This document shows, in pieces, positions 1 to 9,260 of a stretch of DNA of 64,000 nucleotides. The first letter of the stretch is position 1, and every line of letters starts with the position of its first letter. Origin of the DNA: Bacteroides caecimuris (GTDB lineage: Bacteria > Bacteroidota > Bacteroidia > Bacteroidales > Bacteroidaceae); contig NZ_CP015401.2 of NCBI RefSeq assembly GCF_001688725.2, positions 62,001 through 126,000 of the forward strand. The letters are read 5' to 3'. The notes under the pieces are model-generated. The model saw only the letters and a program-made list of their open reading frames with translations, ran no database searches and had not been told where the DNA came from. A program made the position numbers and the translations under genes.

Positions 1-1441
1 CTGGGCCCGTAACTTTGGAAAACATAATGTCACCCTTATGGGGCTGTTTAGCCGTCAGGAAACTGCTACTGGTAGTGAAATTCCTCACTATCGTGAGGAC
101 TGGGCATTCCGCACAACTTATAATTGGGCTGACCGGTATTTTATTGAATACAATGGCGCTTATAACGGTTCGGAGAAATTCAGCAAGGAAAATCGTTTTG
201 CCTTTTTTAATTCGGGCGCTATCGGTTGGATGGTTAGTGAGGAACCGTTTATGAAGTTCTTGAAAGACCGCAGAATTCTGGATATGTTAAAACTTCGCGC
301 TTCTTATGGTGAGATTGGTGATGATAACGTAAGCACACGCTGGTTATATATGAACCAATGGGCTTATGATGGAACTTCGTCTTTGGATGTAGATCGCGGC
401 GTAAGTCCATATACATGGTTTCGTGAGTCGGCAGTAGGTAATTCTGACGTGCATTGGGAGAAAGTAAAGAAAGTGAATTTTGGTATTGATTACTCGTTTT
501 TGGATGGTTTATTTGCTGGTAGCGTGGAAATCTTCCGCGACAAACGTACTGATATTTTGGTTGGCGGTAGTGATCGGGCTATTCCTTCTTATTTTGGTGC
601 CACGGCAGTTACTGCCAATTTGGGTAAGGTTAAAACTAAAGGTTATGAGTTGGAACTTCGCTTTAATAAGACGTTCTCCAACGATATGCGCGTTTGGGCT
701 AATATGAGTATGACCCATGCGGAAAATAAGATACTCGAAAAAGATGATGCTCCATTGTTGGCTGGTTATCAAAAGGTGGCAGGTTATGCCATCGGTCAGA
801 ATAAGGCATTTATCGATAAGGGATATTTGAATTCTTATGATGACGTGATTGGTAGCCCGCAGCATGATACAAACAATTCATCACGTCTCCCCGGTGACTA
901 TTACATCGTTGATTTCAATGGTGACGGTATAGTCGACAGCAAAGACCAGGCTCCTTATGGTTATTCTGATACTCCACAGAATACATATAATGCCACTCTT
1001 GGCTTTGAATGGAAGGGTTTTAGTGCTTTCGTTCAGTTCTATGGTGTAAATAATGTGACTCGTGTTGTTCAATTGACCAGTTTTGGTAGTCAGATGAATA
1101 CGGTGTATGATCAGGGTAGTTGGTGGTCTGAGGCTGGTGATGCGGCAGATGTAGTAACTCCGCGCTGGTTGTCGAAGGTGAGTAGTTACAGCAATGGTAC
1201 ACAATACTATTATGACGGTTCCTACATTCGTCTGAAAAATGCAGAAATTGCCTATACCTTTACAGATGCTTGGGTACGAAAACTTGGGGTGAAGAATTTG
1301 AAGATTTACTTGAATGGAAACAACTTGTGGGTGTGGTCTAAGATGCCGGACGACCGTGAATCGAATTTTGCAGGTTCGGGCAATCAAGGAGCGTATCCTA
1401 CGGTGAAACGTTTCAACTTAGGCGTTAAATTTACATTATAA
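1..1441 (+). CDS. xusA: SusC-like TonB-dependent outer-membrane transporter (C-terminal part)
   Basis: The reading frame is already open at the first complete codon (position 2) and runs to a TAA at 1439-1441, so the gene starts before the window. About 480 residues are visible, all from the beta-barrel half of a SusC-family receptor. They are rich in aromatic residues in alternating strands, contain a calcium-binding-like loop DFNGDGIVDSKD near 305, and end in FNLGVKFTL with the terminal aromatic/hydrophobic strand typical of the family. Ten bases separate it from the SusD-like gene that follows, so the two form one transport complex that imports oligosaccharides across the outer membrane. 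The downstream order matches the P. bryantii xylan cluster, hence the symbol by position. The plug and N-terminal domains cannot be judged. Confidence 0.93.
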   Translation, partial: WARNFGKHNVTLMGLFSRQETATGSEIPHYREDWAFRTTYNWADRYFIEYNGAYNGSEKFSKENRFAFFNSGAIGWMVSEEPFMKFLKDRRILDMLKLRASYGEIGDDNVSTRWLYMNQWAYDGTSSLDVDRGVSPYTWFRESAVGNSDVHWEKVKKVNFGIDYSFLDGLFAGSVEIFRDKRTDILVGGSDRAIPSYFGATAVTANLGKVKTKGYELELRFNKTFSNDMRVWANMSMTHAENKILEKDDAPLLAGYQKVAGYAIGQNKAFIDKGYLNSYDDVIGSPQHDTNNSSRLPGDYYIVDFNGDGIVDSKDQAPYGYSDTPQNTYNATLGFEWKGFSAFVQFYGVNNVTRVVQLTSFGSQMNTVYDQGSWWSEAGDAADVVTPRWLSKVSSYSNGTQYYYDGSYIRLKNAEIAYTFTDAWVRKLGVKNLKIYLNGNNLWVWSKMPDDRESNFAGSGNQGAYPTVKRFNLGVKFTL

Positions 1442-1451
1442 TCAAAGTACT

Positions 1452-3452
1452 ATGAGAAAAATATATAGAACTCTTTTATGTGGTGGCTTATTGTTCCTTT
1501 CGTTGGGATTTTCATCTTGTGAGGACTATTTGGACAAGGAAGCCGACTCTACTGTTTCAGAAGAAGAAGCATTTAAGAACTTTAGGAATTTTCAGGGTTT
1601 CATCGAAGAAATATACAACTGTATTCCGGATAAGGAGAAGAACAATTACACTACTTCATGGAACTGGGGAGATGATGAAATATTCAACCCGGAAGGGGAC
1701 AGCCACATGACGCATCAGGTTGATTTGGGTAATTTCCGTGCATGGTCTACCAATAATCAATGCTGGCTTTATCGTAACGGCAGTGACCCGACGGCTACTT
1801 ATCATCCGAACGATGACGGCAATGCCAAGTTTAAACATTCACTGTGGCCGCATGCCTGGTATTGCATACGTAAGGCTAACATTGGTATCGCTAATCTGGA
1901 AAGGTTGAGGGAAGCTACGGATGAGGAGAAAAAACTGATTGCCGGCCAACTTTACTTTTTCCGCGCATGGTGGCACTTTGAAATGATGCAATATTTTGGC
2001 GGATTGCCCTATATCGATAGAGTCTTATCTGCTACAGAGAAAATGTCTTTGCCACGTCTGAGTTATCAGGAATGTGCTGATAAAGCGGCAGTCGATTTCC
2101 GTATGGCAGCGGATTTGCTTCCTATTAATTGGGACAACACGACTGTCGGCAAACAAACTGCGGGTAAGAATGATTTGCGTATCAACAAGATTATGGCATT
2201 AGGCTATCTGGGCAAGAACTATCTTTGGGCTGCCAGTCCTTTGATGGAGCATGGTGCGCAGCTAGGTGGAAGCAATACTTACAATTACAATACTGAATAT
2301 GCAAAAAAAGCTGCAGAGGCATTCGGGGAGTTACTGACACTTGTCGAAAGCGGACAGACGCAATATGCATTGGCACAGTTTAACTATAGTGATATTTACA
2401 ATCATACCAAATCGGCATCTGCCTCTAATAGTTATTCTGAAATATTCTATACTACCGGTCAGAACTGGAAAATGCCGGGTACTACAGAAGCTATTTTCCG
2501 TGGTCCGTCCGAAGACTTCAACGGTAGTAACTGGAATATGACTAAATTGTGGGGACCTAAGATTTATGGTTTGGTTGAGCATGATAATATCATTCATCAA
2601 CCTACTGCCAACTATGTGAATTTGTATGGTATGAAAAACGGTTTGCCATTGAGCGAAGATGAAACAAAATCCGGTTTTAGTAAGAATTACCCATTTAGAA
2701 ATCGCGATGCGCGTTTTTATCATGACATAGTGTTTGATGGATTCCAATATGTCAATGCTGCTATTCCTGAGCAAGACAAGGAATTCCTGCGCTATTGTAC
2801 CTTGTATACGGGCGGAGCTATGAGAGCTGTGGCAAATGCCAGCCGTACTGGTTATTTCATTCAGAAATTAGTGCCGCATCAGGCTAATAAATATGATGGG
2901 CTTTACAACTGGTCGGGCAACCTGCATACTTACTTGCCTTATATGCGTTTGGCTGATATTTATTTGATGTATGCCGAGGCTTGTGCGGCAGTAGATGGCG
3001 CTTCAGGTAAATCTACGAATTTTAGTAAAACGGCCGAAGATGCGATCAATACTTTGCGTAAACGTGCAGGAGTGGGTCCTGTTGGTGGTGGAGAACCGGA
3101 AGATGAAAAAGGAACTCTTTGTCCGGAGTATATTTCCAATCCCCAGAAGTTTATGGATGAGGTTCGTCGTGAACGTGCTGTCGAGTTGTCTTTCGAAGGT
3201 TTCCGCTTCAACGATTTGCAACGTTGGTTGCTGCTGACCGAAGCCCCTTATACTATAAAGACTTCACAAGAATTCGAACGGGTTGAAAATGAAGACTTTT
3301 ATAAGAATAATGATCCGGCAGAGGCAGAGGTGAGAAACTTCCGTGAAGTGACTATCTTGAAACGAGTATTTGGAACGAAGCATTATTGGTTCCCCTTATT
3401 GGATAATGATGTATACCTATATGCTGAATTCCCGCAAAACCCGGGATGGTAA
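1452..3452 (+). CDS. xusB: SusD-like surface glycan-binding lipoprotein (first pair)
   Basis: A 666-residue SusD/RagB family protein. A lipoprotein signal peptide ends at Cys23 in the context SSCEDYLDKE. The acidic residues directly after the cysteine fit the Bacteroides surface-export signal, so the protein should sit on the cell surface. SusD landmarks are a tetratricopeptide-like N-terminal half with FFRAWWHFEMMQYFGGLPY near 170-190 and the C-terminal sequence RRERAVELSFEGFRFNDLQRW. At 666 residues it is longer than the usual 500-600. It caps the barrel encoded upstream and captures xylan chains for import. It is translated from an ATG 10 bases after the SusC stop. The xylan substrate is inferred from the neighbouring xylanase, not from this sequence. 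Confidence 0.95.
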   Translation: MRKIYRTLLCGGLLFLSLGFSSCEDYLDKEADSTVSEEEAFKNFRNFQGFIEEIYNCIPDKEKNNYTTSWNWGDDEIFNPEGDSHMTHQVDLGNFRAWSTNNQCWLYRNGSDPTATYHPNDDGNAKFKHSLWPHAWYCIRKANIGIANLERLREATDEEKKLIAGQLYFFRAWWHFEMMQYFGGLPYIDRVLSATEKMSLPRLSYQECADKAAVDFRMAADLLPINWDNTTVGKQTAGKNDLRINKIMALGYLGKNYLWAASPLMEHGAQLGGSNTYNYNTEYAKKAAEAFGELLTLVESGQTQYALAQFNYSDIYNHTKSASASNSYSEIFYTTGQNWKMPGTTEAIFRGPSEDFNGSNWNMTKLWGPKIYGLVEHDNIIHQPTANYVNLYGMKNGLPLSEDETKSGFSKNYPFRNRDARFYHDIVFDGFQYVNAAIPEQDKEFLRYCTLYTGGAMRAVANASRTGYFIQKLVPHQANKYDGLYNWSGNLHTYLPYMRLADIYLMYAEACAAVDGASGKSTNFSKTAEDAINTLRKRAGVGPVGGGEPEDEKGTLCPEYISNPQKFMDEVRRERAVELSFEGFRFNDLQRWLLLTEAPYTIKTSQEFERVENEDFYKNNDPAEAEVRNFREVTILKRVFGTKHYWFPLLDNDVYLYAEFPQNPGW

Positions 3453-3494
3453 TTCCCTAAGGTTATTGAATGTATAATTATAAATGAATAAACA

Positions 3495-6329
3495 ATGAAA
3501 CATATATATCGAAGATTCATTCTTAGTGCGATGCTTGTTTTTCCGGCTGCGATTTCTGTCGGTGCGCAAGAGTTGACAGGGGATAATGCCAGTTCGCTAC
3601 AAAACGACTCGTTGGTACAGGTAGCATTCCGAAAGGTTTCTCAGAATGATTTATTAGGCGGCACCTCAGTAGTAAATGTAGAGGAATTGACGAAGAAAAA
3701 TTACGATACATGGAGCCTGGCAGGTATGCAGGGATATGTCGGTGGTTACAATGGAAACTCATTGTGGGGAATGGATGACAAGTTGATATTAGTGGACGGA
3801 GTACCTCGTAATATTGATTATATTTCTCCTACGGAAATCAGCCAGATCACTTTTTTGAAAGGTGCGCAAGCTGTGGTGCTCTACGGTAGTCGTGCAGCCA
3901 AAGGGGTAATTATGATTACAACTAAAAGAGGTCGGAATACAGACCTTCAAGTAGATGTACGTGCCAATACTGGATTTTATATAGCAAAGAGTTATCCCGA
4001 ATATTTAGGCTCAGCCGAATACATGACTCTTTATAATGAAGCACGTGCCAATGACGGACTCGGGGCTCTTTATAGCGCGGAAGATATTTATCATTATGGT
4101 TCAGGTGAGAACCCTTACCGTTATGCCAATGTGAATATGTATTCACCGGACTATATCAAGAAAGCGTATAATCGTTCGGATGTTACGGCTGAAATCTCAG
4201 GTGGCAATCACCGTGCGCATTTTTATACGAATATAAATTATGTCCGTTCTAATGATGTTTTCAAATTGGGTGAAGCGAAACATAACGGTACCAGCGGTTT
4301 GAACATTCGCGGTAACGTAGACTTGACATTGAATGACTTTATCACAGCTTATGTGAATGCTAAGGTCTCTTTATATTCACGTCGCAGTGCCAATGGCTCT
4401 TATTATTGGAGTGCGGCATCTACATTCCGTCCCAATCGTATTTCTCCGTTGATTCCGTTGAGCTATATTGATGCAAAGGCTGTCAGCGCATGGGATTTGG
4501 TAGCGAATAGCAATAATATAATTGATGGAAAATACTTTCTGGCAGGAACACAATCTGATATGACAAATGTCTTTGGCGATTATTATGCTTCAGGTTATAG
4601 TAAGGCGACAGATCGTTCGTTCCAGTTTGATGCCGGAGTAAACATTGGTTTGGACAAGCTTTTGAAAGGACTCTCTTTTCACACTCGGTTTTCTGTAGAT
4701 TACTCTACTGCATATACTACTTCTTATAATAACAGCTATGCTACCTATGCTCCTTCCTGGTCTAATAATGGTGGTAAAGACATTATTGTGGGTCTGACAA
4801 AATACAATGAGGACAAGAAGTCCGGTGTGCAGAATATCAGTGGAAGTAAGGATAACCAGACGGTTTTATTCTCCGGTCAGTTCGATTACAAGAATACTTT
4901 TAATGATGATCATCATGTATCAGCCATGTTAATAGCCTCCGGTTATCAACAAAGTTATTCAGGAGAATACCACAAGACAAGCAATGTTAATCTGGGCATA
5001 CAGGCAGGATATAACTTCCGCAATAAATATTATGCGGATTTTGGTGGAGCTGTTATACATTCGGCAAAATTAGCTCCGGGACATCGTAATGCTTTCTCAC
5101 CTTCTTTGACATTAGGATGGAGATTATCTAACGAAAGCTTCCTTGAAGACTCTCCGATAGTAGACGATTTGGTGTTGAGCGCGTCCGGTAGTATCTTGAA
5201 TACGGATTTGGGAATTGACAATTACTATATGTATGATGGTTATTATAACCAGTCGGACGGAGCATGGTGGGGATGGCGCGAAAGTGTATCACTTCACTCA
5301 ACTAACTCCAAACAAGGTGCGAATGAGGACTTGAGTTTTATCAAGAGGAAAGAATTCTCTGTTAATCTGAAAACTTCTTTGTGGAACCAGATGATAACAG
5401 CGGATGCCTCATTTTTTGTTAACTCTATTGAAGGTAAATTGGTGACTTCCACAACTAAGTATCCGGAGTACTTCTTTACTTATTATCCGACCGCTTCGTT
5501 TCGGCCGTACATCAACTATGATAATGATCGCCGCATGGGATTTGATTTTAACGTAAACTACAACAAACGTTTTGGCAAAGTTGATTTTACTGCAGGTGTT
5601 ACCGGAACTTATTACACTACGAAAGCTACCAAGCGGGATGAATTGTATCAGGATAAATACCAATATCGAAAAGGATATGCAATTGACGGTCTTTGGGGAT
5701 TGCAGTGTCTTGGATTCTTCAAGGATGAACAGGACATTATAGATTCTCCTGAACAGCGTCTTGGCGGTACAGTAAGACCGGGTGATTTGAAGTATGTAGA
5801 TCAGAATAATGATGGTGTAATTGATGATAAAGACCAAGTTTATCTGGCTCGTGGCGGTTGGTATGGAGCTCCCTTGGCGTTGGGTATAAACTTGACTGCT
5901 AAATGGAAAGGATTAACTTTCTTTGTATTGGGTACAGGTGAGTTTGGCGGACATGCCATGAAAAACAACGAGTCTTATTATTGGATATCCGGTGAGGATA
6001 AATACTCGGCAGTAGTCCGGGGGCGTTGGACACCGGAAACGGCAGCAACAGCTACTTATCCGCGTCTGACTACAGAAAGTGGAACTAATAACTTTTATTC
6101 TTCCGACTTCTGGATGTACAAGACGGATGCTTTCCGTCTGTCAAAAGTACAGGTCACGTATGACCTACCTTCCAAGTGGTTTAAGAATAGTTTTGTTCAT
6201 GGAGTATCCGCATATATCAGCGGTTCTGATTTGCTCACAATATCCAAGGAACGCAAGGCGTTGGAATTGAATGTTGGCTCCAGCCCGCAATGCCGCTTCT
6301 ATAATTTGGGTGTGACTGCCACTTTCTAA
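3495..6329 (+). CDS. xusC: SusC-like TonB-dependent transporter, short form
   Basis: A 944-residue receptor with a signal peptide ending near GAQ (residue 25). After a short spacer the plug domain begins almost at once, with LILVDGVPRNIDYISP and the ALVVLYGSRAAKGVIMIT-like plug motif near 110-145. The carboxypeptidase-regulatory-like domain that opens most SusC proteins is absent, which explains its length below the usual 1000 or more. The barrel ends in FYNLGVTATF. A DQNNDGVIDDKDQ loop near 778 resembles a calcium site. It is followed 33 bases later by the second SusD gene. In the P. bryantii xylan cluster the second pair has the same place. Two paralogous pairs probably import xylan fragments of different size or decoration; that division of labour is inferred. 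Confidence 0.95.
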   Translation: MKHIYRRFILSAMLVFPAAISVGAQELTGDNASSLQNDSLVQVAFRKVSQNDLLGGTSVVNVEELTKKNYDTWSLAGMQGYVGGYNGNSLWGMDDKLILVDGVPRNIDYISPTEISQITFLKGAQAVVLYGSRAAKGVIMITTKRGRNTDLQVDVRANTGFYIAKSYPEYLGSAEYMTLYNEARANDGLGALYSAEDIYHYGSGENPYRYANVNMYSPDYIKKAYNRSDVTAEISGGNHRAHFYTNINYVRSNDVFKLGEAKHNGTSGLNIRGNVDLTLNDFITAYVNAKVSLYSRRSANGSYYWSAASTFRPNRISPLIPLSYIDAKAVSAWDLVANSNNIIDGKYFLAGTQSDMTNVFGDYYASGYSKATDRSFQFDAGVNIGLDKLLKGLSFHTRFSVDYSTAYTTSYNNSYATYAPSWSNNGGKDIIVGLTKYNEDKKSGVQNISGSKDNQTVLFSGQFDYKNTFNDDHHVSAMLIASGYQQSYSGEYHKTSNVNLGIQAGYNFRNKYYADFGGAVIHSAKLAPGHRNAFSPSLTLGWRLSNESFLEDSPIVDDLVLSASGSILNTDLGIDNYYMYDGYYNQSDGAWWGWRESVSLHSTNSKQGANEDLSFIKRKEFSVNLKTSLWNQMITADASFFVNSIEGKLVTSTTKYPEYFFTYYPTASFRPYINYDNDRRMGFDFNVNYNKRFGKVDFTAGVTGTYYTTKATKRDELYQDKYQYRKGYAIDGLWGLQCLGFFKDEQDIIDSPEQRLGGTVRPGDLKYVDQNNDGVIDDKDQVYLARGGWYGAPLALGINLTAKWKGLTFFVLGTGEFGGHAMKNNESYYWISGEDKYSAVVRGRWTPETAATATYPRLTTESGTNNFYSSDFWMYKTDAFRLSKVQVTYDLPSKWFKNSFVHGVSAYISGSDLLTISKERKALELNVGSSPQCRFYNLGVTATF

Positions 6330-6362
6330 TACAGATTATTTCAATAATTAAAGAACGAAATT

Positions 6363-8156
6363 ATGAAAAATATATTCAAATTATTGGCTTTCTTGCCTCT
6401 GCTGACTGCTTGTGACGATTTGTTTGAACCGGCACTAGAGAACAACAGAGATCTTGAGGCTATGTATAAAGAACCGAGCTATGCGCAGGGTATACTTGCG
6501 AACGCTTATATTATACTTCCTTACGAAACTTCACCTACAAGTGATTTGGCTACGGATGATGCTGTGACTAATGAGATTTCCAATAGCTATCTGCGAATGG
6601 CTACAGGTTCCTGGACTGCCAATAATAATCCGGTTTCCCAATGGCAGAATCGTTTCAATGCTATCCAGTATATCAATCTTTTTCTGGAGAATGTAGATAA
6701 GGTAGAATGGGCGAAAGACGAACGTATCTCTACCATGTTTCTTGATCGTTTGAAAGGAGAGGCTTATGGGTTGCGTGCACTGCATATGTATTATTTGTTA
6801 CGTGCACATGGTGGTAAGATTGCTGACGGCACGTTAATGGGAGTACCTATTATTTTGAAATCGGAAGGACCGGATGCGGATTTTAATCATGCTCGTGCCA
6901 CTTATTCCGATTGCGTGAAGCAAATAATGGAAGATGCTGATAAGGCTATCGAATTATTGCCGCTCGATTATAAGAAATTTGAAGATAGTGAGATACCGGA
7001 AAAATATAAGAATATTGGTGTGACGAATGCCAGTGATTATCGGCGTGTTTGTGGTGAAGAATTTAGAGGGTTGATGAGCGGACGGATTGCATTGGCTGTT
7101 CGTGCACAAACAGCTTTGCTGGCTGCCAGCCCGGCATTTCAAAGCGGGTCGGGGATGACTTGGGAACAAGCTGCCGATTATGCTGCTGAAATTGTAGAAA
7201 AAGCGAACGGTGGCGGAGGCTGCGGACTGGATGCAAATGGATTGGAGTGGTATACACTTGCGGATAATGATTATGGAACAGGCGGCAGCCCTGCCGAAGT
7301 TATCTGGCGCAGTAGCACAGATGAAAATAATACATTGGAAGCTGCTAATTTTCCACCGTCACTTTACGGAAACGGCCGTGTCAATCCCACCCAGAATTTG
7401 GTGGATGCTTTTCCTATGGCGAACGGTTATCCTATTTCTGAGACATCATCAGAGTATGATGCAGAGAATCCGTACAATAAACGTGACCCTCGGTTGGCAA
7501 AATACATTGTTTACAATGGCGGCAAGCAAGGACCTAATGACTCGGAAATCATTACGGGAACTTACGGAACGAATACGGATGTAGTAAATAAGGAGAGTGG
7601 AAGGTCTACTCGCACCGGTTATTATTTGAGGAAACTGTTGCGTAAAGAGTGTAACCCTAATCCGCAGTATAACACAACGAAGAAGCATTATACGGCACGT
7701 ATCCGTTATACAGAGATGTTCCTCATTTATGCCGAGGCGGCTAATGAGGCTTGGGGACCACAGAATAGTAATGGACATCGATATAGTGCTTATGACGTAA
7801 TCAAAGCCATTCGTACACGTGCCGGATTAGGTACAGATAATGGGGATGCCTATTTGGAGAGCATAAAGAATAATAATGATAAAGACAAGATGCGTGAACT
7901 TATCCGTAATGAGCGCCGCATCGAACTCTGTTTCGAGAATTTCCGTTTCTGGGATTTACGTCGCTGGAATGTCAATTTGACCAAGCTGAATGAAATAGCT
8001 TTAGGTGTGGAAATAAGCAAGAGCGGTGCTACGATGAAGTACACTCCGCTTGAGGTAGAAAATAGAAAGTATGAGGATTATATGATCTACGGACCACTAC
8101 CTTTTGCTGAAGTTATGAAATGGAGCAATCTGGAGCAGAATGTCGGTTGGAAATAA
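6363..8156 (+). CDS. xusD: SusD-like surface glycan-binding lipoprotein (second pair)
   Basis: A 597-residue SusD/RagB family lipoprotein. The lipobox LLTAC places the lipidated cysteine at 17, followed by DDLFEP, an acidic surface-export context. Family signatures are LKGEAYGLRALHMYYLLR near 130-150 and NERRIELCFENFRFWDLRRW near 520-540. It pairs with the short SusC upstream (33-base gap) and is followed after 26 bases by the DUF1735 lipoprotein gene, so all are probably one transcript. Its role is to hold the polysaccharide at the mouth of the transporter. The residues that stack on sugar cannot be identified with certainty from sequence alone. Confidence 0.95.
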   Translation: MKNIFKLLAFLPLLTACDDLFEPALENNRDLEAMYKEPSYAQGILANAYIILPYETSPTSDLATDDAVTNEISNSYLRMATGSWTANNNPVSQWQNRFNAIQYINLFLENVDKVEWAKDERISTMFLDRLKGEAYGLRALHMYYLLRAHGGKIADGTLMGVPIILKSEGPDADFNHARATYSDCVKQIMEDADKAIELLPLDYKKFEDSEIPEKYKNIGVTNASDYRRVCGEEFRGLMSGRIALAVRAQTALLAASPAFQSGSGMTWEQAADYAAEIVEKANGGGGCGLDANGLEWYTLADNDYGTGGSPAEVIWRSSTDENNTLEAANFPPSLYGNGRVNPTQNLVDAFPMANGYPISETSSEYDAENPYNKRDPRLAKYIVYNGGKQGPNDSEIITGTYGTNTDVVNKESGRSTRTGYYLRKLLRKECNPNPQYNTTKKHYTARIRYTEMFLIYAEAANEAWGPQNSNGHRYSAYDVIKAIRTRAGLGTDNGDAYLESIKNNNDKDKMRELIRNERRIELCFENFRFWDLRRWNVNLTKLNEIALGVEISKSGATMKYTPLEVENRKYEDYMIYGPLPFAEVMKWSNLEQNVGWK

Positions 8157-8182
8157 TTGTAAAATGCTAAATAAAGAAGAAT

Positions 8183-9241
8183 ATGAAATTATCAAAATTA
8201 ATATTTGCCATATCAGTAGGAGCCTTTGTTTCATGGACAATGACATCCTGTGAAAATCAAGATAATGAATTTCCCGATTATGAGGGCGGCACTTCTGTCT
8301 ACTTTGCATCCCAATATCCGGTGAGAACGTTGGTCATGGGGGAAGACGAGTATGATACGACGCTGGACAATGCTCATAAATGTAAGATTAATGCCACTAT
8401 GGGTGGTGTTTATGCCAATAAAAAAAATATCACGATAGACATTGAAGTAGACAATACCTTGTGTGATAATCTTTATTATTCGTGGACTTCGGCATCTGAT
8501 AACGTGCCGGTAAAAGCTATGCCTTCCAACTACTATACATTATCCGATAATAAGATAACCTTGAATAATGTATTAATGAATGGTGTGGAAGTCTCGTTTA
8601 CTGATGCTTTCTTTGCTGATCCCGAAGCGTTGACCTCTACCTATGTCATTCCTTTGGTGATGACAGGTGTGACGAATGCCGACCGTATCTTGAATGGTAC
8701 TTTGTCCGAAGGAGCGGAAGCTGTCAGATGCAATTCGTCTGTGTGGTTGGTGCAACCGCAGGATTATGTACTTTATTGTGTGAAATACATCAATAAGTGG
8801 ACTGGTAAGTATCTGCGTCACGGGGTGGACAAAGTGACTGAAAACGGAGAAACTACCGTTAATGATCGTCGTAACGAGTATGTTGAAGATGATGAAATCT
8901 GTCAGACAACAACAAAATCCTTGACTGAAACCATTCTTACGGTTACTACCAATTTGGGGACAGCGGACAATCCGCGTAACATCGACTATCAGCTGCTGTT
9001 GACTTTCAATGGCGATGAATGTGCGGTTTCTGGATTGGGTGGCATTACAGCTACAGGTACAGGCAAATTCGTTCAGGACGGCGAGAAGAATAGTTGGGGC
9101 AATAAAGATCGTGATGCCATTTATTTGGAGTATACTGTTGATTTCGGTAACGGATTGAAGTTTGAAACGGAAGATACATTGGTTGCGCATAGCCGTGGTG
9201 TGGAAAGAGAAGACTTTACACCCGTTTATGTGAAGAATTAA
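8183..9241 (+). CDS. xusE: DUF1735-family surface lipoprotein, probable xylan-binding SGBP
   Basis: A 352-residue lipoprotein with Cys23 followed by ENQDNEF, an acidic surface-export context. The N-terminal region (about 35-185) reads like the DUF1735 beta-sandwich, including YFASQYPVRTL and the YVIPLVMTG strand. The remainder (about 190-350) fits the DUF4361-type lipocalin-like domain commonly attached to it. No catalytic motif is visible. It lies between the second SusD gene and the GH10 xylanase, the place of XusE in P. bryantii and of surface glycan-binding proteins in Bacteroides xylan loci. The likely job is to tether xylan at the cell surface next to the xylanase. Binding itself is inferred from position and family. 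Confidence 0.85.
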   Translation: MKLSKLIFAISVGAFVSWTMTSCENQDNEFPDYEGGTSVYFASQYPVRTLVMGEDEYDTTLDNAHKCKINATMGGVYANKKNITIDIEVDNTLCDNLYYSWTSASDNVPVKAMPSNYYTLSDNKITLNNVLMNGVEVSFTDAFFADPEALTSTYVIPLVMTGVTNADRILNGTLSEGAEAVRCNSSVWLVQPQDYVLYCVKYINKWTGKYLRHGVDKVTENGETTVNDRRNEYVEDDEICQTTTKSLTETILTVTTNLGTADNPRNIDYQLLLTFNGDECAVSGLGGITATGTGKFVQDGEKNSWGNKDRDAIYLEYTVDFGNGLKFETEDTLVAHSRGVEREDFTPVYVKN

Positions 9242-9260
9242 CCGCTAAATCTATAAGAAT